Below, piece after piece: positions 46,682 to 49,412 of a stretch of DNA of 49,412 bases. The DNA comes from an uncultured bacterium (GTDB taxonomy: Bacteria; Verrucomicrobiota; Kiritimatiellia; CAIKKV01; CAITUY01). The translations under genes and the position numbers were made by a program. Location of the stretch: contig CAITUY010000064.1 of assembly GCA_903895695.1 (NCBI GenBank), positions 1-49,412 of the forward strand. The letters run 5' to 3'. Below the pieces are notes generated by a model. The model saw nothing but the letters and a program-made list of their open reading frames with translations, did no database searches and was not told the DNA's origin. How positions within the stretch are numbered: position 1 is the first letter of the stretch; each line of letters begins with the position of its first letter.

Positions 46682-46977
46682 GCTGCTTGATTCCTTTCGT
46701 TTGGGTTAATGGTTGCGCCGACGTTATTGGGTACGCCATTGATCCAGGCTTTGACGAACCGTTCGGCCCGTTCCCCGTACTTGCGCCGGATGAACTGCTG
46801 CATGGATTCGTTATCGCCGTAATCGGGGTTTCGTTTCTGGAGCCAGTCATCCAGCCGCACCACGTCGACAGCTACACAGCCGACCATCCACAGGAAGGGA
46901 TCGACGAACACTGCGGCGCCCTGCCCGAAATGCCTATGCAGTCCGCGGCGCAGCTGCATCAGGGGATCGGTGCTCAT
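46678..46977 (-). CDS. Hypothetical protein upstream of DUF1257
   Basis: 99 residues: LMQLRRGLHRHFGQGAAVFV, GCVAVDVVRLDDWLQKRNPD and FIRRKYGERAERFVKAWING. Helical, without membrane segments. It is the first gene of the coupled run containing DUF1257, DUF2997 and RadC. ATG 46977 has AGGAGGAG-like bases just upstream, and the end overlaps DUF1257 by 4 bases. The plus-strand gene beginning at 47021 starts 44 bases away, so the space between holds both divergent promoters. Confidence 0.62.
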   Translation of the reverse strand: MSTDPLMQLRRGLHRHFGQGAAVFVDPFLWMVGCVAVDVVRLDDWLQKRNPDYGDNESMQQFIRRKYGERAERFVKAWINGVPNNVGATINPNERNQAA

Positions 46978-47020
46978 ACTCCTCCTTTTCAGCGAGTTGG
47001 TTAGGTGCTACGGTTCGCTC

Positions 47021-47404
47021 ATGACCGCGGATATGGCTGCTGGACAGCGAACGGTCCGAACCCCGAGCAGAACCGCCAGCCTCGTTGTGCTGGTGCTGGA
47101 CGTCATCGGCCTGATCTGCCTGGTATTTGTGACGACGTTCGTGGCGCCACGGTTCCAGGCCATATTTGCCGAACTGCAGATCGCAATGCCGATCTTGACG
47201 GTTGCCGTCCTGTCAGTGCCGCGGATCGTGTATGCGGTGTTGATAGGCGCATCGATCGCCTGCCTTATCGCCAAGGAGCGTTCCATCGCTGACAGAAGAC
47301 GGACGCGCAACATCAACCTCATCGCGCTGCTTGTTATCGTCATCTGCCTCATGGTGTTCGTAGTCGCAATGTTCATCCCGCTGGAGACGTACATCACGAC
47401 GTGA
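47021..47404 (+). CDS. Membrane protein, three segments
   Basis: 127 residues with hydrophobic segments SLVVLVLDVIGLICLVFVTT, PILTVAVLSVPRIVYAVLIG plus SIACLI, and LIALLVIVICLMVFVVAMFI. The motif VAPRFQAIFAEL between the first two recalls the pattern seen in GspF-like and related small inner-membrane proteins. A basic loop (KERSIADRRRTRN) suggests a cytoplasmic side. It is transcribed against the surrounding array; ATG 47021 is used, ATG 47033 is possible, and no ribosome site is evident. Its end overlaps the convergent zinc-ribbon gene by 11 bases. Confidence 0.65.
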   Translation: MTADMAAGQRTVRTPSRTASLVVLVLDVIGLICLVFVTTFVAPRFQAIFAELQIAMPILTVAVLSVPRIVYAVLIGASIACLIAKERSIADRRRTRNINLIALLVIVICLMVFVVAMFIPLETYITT

Positions 47405-47804
47405 GAACTGCAGACACCTGCTCGATAGCCCGGTACGCTGAATCGATCAGCGTCGGCGCCACCGTGACCTCGTGGGCCTGCAGTGTTCCGCGCAGGGTAT
47501 CGACCTCGCCCTCAACTACCACCATATCGGTCTCGTCAGCGCCGTCGAGATCCTGATCCAGCACCACCACTTCGACGCCCTGTTGGGCGGCCAGCACGCC
47601 CCGCACAAGCCCGCCGTCCAGCAGAACCAGCAGGCGGATGGGCGCGCGTTCCTCATACACCAGAGCGCCGCAGTCAACACACTCGCCGGCCGGCACGATA
47701 CCGCCCACATCCAGCCGCTCAGCCAGCCCGGGAATGTCAGGCCAGCCGACTGTGAGCTGATCCTCCCGCTCGTATTGCTTCCCGCAGTTGTCACACCTCA
47801 GCAT
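47394..47804 (-). CDS. Hypothetical protein with N-terminal zinc ribbon
   Basis: 136 residues. The N-terminus MLRCDNCGKQYEREDQL plus ECVDCGALVYEE provides two CxxC pairs, a zinc-ribbon layout. The rest is strand/helix mixed and acidic (VLLDGGLVRGVLAAQQGVEV, VVLDQDLDGADETDMVVVEG). No family is recognised. It partners a second zinc-ribbon protein immediately upstream (overlap of 7 bases). Confidence 0.65.
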   Translation of the reverse strand: MLRCDNCGKQYEREDQLTVGWPDIPGLAERLDVGGIVPAGECVDCGALVYEERAPIRLLVLLDGGLVRGVLAAQQGVEVVVLDQDLDGADETDMVVVEGEVDTLRGTLQAHEVTVAPTLIDSAYRAIEQVSAVLTS

Positions 47805-48217
47805 CGTCGTTTCCTCCGTTTTGGGTTACGTGTGGCCTTGGCAATGACGGTGGACAGATCCACCGGTTCCCCACACGACAGGCAAAGGTACTCCGGCGGA
47901 TTGCTGGCCGGGCGCTGGTCGTTCCACTGCACGTCCGTATCGCCCGACCACTCAATCTGGCCATCCAGTCGCACGGCCCTGAGATTCGTATAGCTTGGGA
48001 TTACGTCTGCCTGCGCCACATTATCACTGCCGCAGGAAGGGCAGACCACGGGGATCTCCGTGGCCGATAGGTCAACCTGGGTCACATGCCCCTTGGCATC
48101 TCTGACCGCGAATGCCGTAGCGATGGAATCCGAGGCGCGCTGTATGGACAGCGCCTTGCGGGCTGCTTCCACCGGCGTCTTGGCATCGATGTCGATCTCC
48201 CAGATCACCTTGAACAT
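47798..48217 (-). CDS. Hypothetical protein with zinc ribbon
   Basis: 139 residues. The first ~65 residues (MFKVIWEIDIDAKTPVEAAR, KALSIQR, TAFAVRDAKGHVTQVDL) resemble a small alpha/beta domain found in uncharacterised plasmid proteins. Two CxxC pairs follow (VVCPSCGSDN and YLCLSCGEPV), then a basic tail (NPKRRKRRC). It likely binds zinc and possibly nucleic acid. ATG 48217 follows AAGGAG. It is the first gene before the divergent flavin reductase, so its promoter must lie in 48218-48385. Confidence 0.68.
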   Translation of the reverse strand: MFKVIWEIDIDAKTPVEAARKALSIQRASDSIATAFAVRDAKGHVTQVDLSATEIPVVCPSCGSDNVAQADVIPSYTNLRAVRLDGQIEWSGDTDVQWNDQRPASNPPEYLCLSCGEPVDLSTVIAKATRNPKRRKRRC

Positions 48218-48385
48218 AGTGTCTCCTTCTTGTTGGTTGTTGATAACGGTCAGTCTGTTGCTTCGCCGATCGGTGCCTGTCACCGGCCGCAGCAGATGCG
48301 CTGGTCTTGACCGGAACGATCCTCATGCTAGGGTTGCACCAATCAGCAACAGGCGTGTAAGGTTGCGCGAACAAGGAGCAAGCTC

Positions 48386-48919
48386 ATGAAGAAAAGGTCC
48401 TTCCCTCTACCCAAGGTTTATCAACTGCTTGGAACGGGACCCGTTGTGCTGGTCACGACCTCCGCAAACGGGAAACCGAACGTCATGGCCTTGGCGTGGC
48501 ATACGGTCATGGATTTTGCGCCGCCGGTCGTCGGATTGGTGGTGGGTGAACAGAGCCTCAGCTTCAAAACGCTGAAAGCGACAAAGGAATGCGTGATCAA
48601 CATCCCGACTGCGGAGTTGGCCAAGCAGGTGGTGGGCTGTGGAAACACCTCAGGACGAACAGTAGACAAGTTCACGAAGTTCGGCCTGACGCCGGTCGCG
48701 GCGGTGAAGGTGAATCCTCCGTTAATCGCAGAGTGCTATGCCAGTCTCGAATGCAGGGTGGTCGACGTCAAGCTGGTCGCCAAGTACAACTTCTTCATCC
48801 TGAAGGTAGTGAAGGCATGGGTTGACCCGACGATCAGGGAGCCCCAGACGATCCATCAACGCGGGATCTGCGAGTTCATGGTGGCCGGGAAGACCATCAC
48901 TATACCCTCCAAGATGTAG
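48386..48919 (+). CDS. Flavin reductase-like FMN-binding protein
   Basis: 177 residues of the flavin reductase-like domain family (PF01613). GTGPVVLVTTSANGKPNVMA, LAWHTVMDFAPPVVGLVV and ATKECVINIPTAELA mark the FMN-binding split barrel; YASLECRVVDVKLVAKYNFF and FILKVVKAWVDP form the rest. Such proteins bind FMN and transfer electrons or reduce flavin with NAD(P)H. ATG 48386 follows AAGGAG. It differs in style from its neighbours and stands alone on the plus strand; it could be host-type cargo. A long hairpin follows the stop. Confidence 0.88.
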   Translation: MKKRSFPLPKVYQLLGTGPVVLVTTSANGKPNVMALAWHTVMDFAPPVVGLVVGEQSLSFKTLKATKECVINIPTAELAKQVVGCGNTSGRTVDKFTKFGLTPVAAVKVNPPLIAECYASLECRVVDVKLVAKYNFFILKVVKAWVDPTIREPQTIHQRGICEFMVAGKTITIPSKM

Positions 48920-48936
48920 TGACAGTTGATGTAGGT

Positions 48937-48988
48937 GGCCCCGTGCCGGCTTCACGCTGGTTGCCCAACGATCCACCGGCACAGGGCC
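48937..48988. terminator. Hairpin between convergent genes
   Basis: GGCCCCGTGCCGG (48937-48949) pairs with CCGGCACAGGGCC (48976-48988) with one mismatch; 26-base loop. It separates the flavin reductase gene from the convergent partial gene at the right edge. No clear T-run. Confidence 0.45.
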
Positions 48989-49030
48989 GGGCCTTGGCGG
49001 GCCTCAATCTTTTGGCTTCGGCTCTTGCAG

Positions 49031-49411
49031 TCAGGCCGCAAGGTTGAACTTGCGCGCGCCCATCTGGCCGAACCGATCTACGATCTCTTTGGAGTCGGCA
49101 TGGGCCAGCTCACGGGCGGCATCGGCAAGGCTCTTGATGCCGCTCTGAAGCCGCGTCCGGGCCTTGTCGTCATCCCGGTACTCCTCGGCCGTCCGGGTCA
49201 GGAACTGCTTACGCACCGACTCCAGCCGTTCTTCAAGCTGCTGGTCACCCGCAAAGTTGAGCGCCTTGAACTGCTCGATGAACGCCACCAGCCGGTTGAG
49301 CGTCTTCTGATGGACGCTCGTCTTGCCGTCCCGCATGCTCTGCAACATGTCGTCGCAGAGCTGGGCCGTCTGCTCGCGCAGGCTGGCCACGCAGTCGCCC
49401 ACGAACGATTC
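49031..49411 (-). CDS. Hypothetical helical protein, 5' end outside window
   Basis: The C-terminal ~126 residues of a protein whose start lies beyond the right edge; the frame is open to the last base. It is strongly helical and charged (TLNRLVAFIEQFKALNFAGD, QQLEERLESVRKQFLTR, GIKSLADAARELAHADS), compatible with a coiled coil. It ends with DRFGQMGARKFNLAA. No family is recognised from this part. Confidence 0.65.
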   Translation of the reverse strand, partial: ESFVGDCVASLREQTAQLCDDMLQSMRDGKTSVHQKTLNRLVAFIEQFKALNFAGDQQLEERLESVRKQFLTRTAEEYRDDDKARTRLQSGIKSLADAARELAHADSKEIVDRFGQMGARKFNLAA

Positions 49412-49412
49412 C

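Noticed and set aside
48306..48340. TTGACC as a promoter for the flavin reductase gene
   Set aside because: No acceptable -10 element at proper spacing was found; the true promoter is undetermined.

Overview
The window has two very different halves joined near 23.08 kb. The left half (1 to about 23.08 kb) looks like the chromosome of a free-living, GC-rich polysaccharide degrader. It carries very large secreted proteins, beta-helix surface proteins rich in Asn/Gly/Thr, a DNDGIPD calcium-binding segment, a GntR regulator with a LacI-like sensor, and start/stop-coupled glycosidase and lyase genes. This style is familiar from the PVC group (Kiritimatiellota, Lentisphaerota, Verrucomicrobiota). 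That placement is an inference; there is no rRNA or other phylogenetic marker in the window.

Left half, in order: the end of an IS21-type istB; a broken ATPase gene; a complete IS4-family element (660-1988) with terminal inverted repeats and a 9-bp target duplication; a GntR-type regulator with a candidate operator, coupled to two secreted beta-helix proteins (2.19-8.25 kb); an IS630-type transposase remnant; an AAA_14/DUF4143 ATPase on the minus strand; and a tight four-gene operon (10.36-22.79 kb). That operon encodes a secreted glycosidase-like giant protein, a secreted beta-propeller/carbohydrate-binding protein, a glycosidase-like protein without a signal peptide and a heparinase-II/III-like lyase. 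The natural reading is a pathway that binds and cuts an acidic polysaccharide.

At about 23.08 kb a short-chain dehydrogenase gene is cut to its last third. It meets the 3'-truncated end of a primase-helicase gene. From here to the right end the sequence looks like a plasmid, phage or integrative element: many short, overlapping minus-strand genes of unknown function, plus several families of hairpin-rich repeats dispersed in nearly every larger intergenic gap.

Inside this element lies a well-supported integron. An integron integrase (30.51-31.81 kb, plus strand) carries an extra N-terminal domain. It is transcribed away from a leftward cassette array with three attC sites (28733-28792, 29174-29229, 29568-29611) and four cassettes encoding small lipoproteins or membrane proteins. 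Two near-identical palindromes sit in front of intI.

Right of the integron are a secreted clan GH-A-like glycosidase, a small exported protein, two membrane proteins and an apparently inactivated zincin, each followed by repeat blocks. From 36.2 to 47.0 kb runs a long minus-strand gene array. It contains a HARE-HTH-like protein, a Ycf46-type AAA ATPase, a C39-like cysteine peptidase, many small unknown or zinc-ribbon proteins, an adenine-methylase-like protein lacking its catalytic motif, a short RadC/JAB protein, DUF2997 and DUF1257 (Ycf35). The co-occurrence of Ycf46, Ycf35-like and DUF2997 proteins in one array is the best candidate here for an undescribed system. The window ends with a flavin-reductase-like gene and a partial unknown gene.
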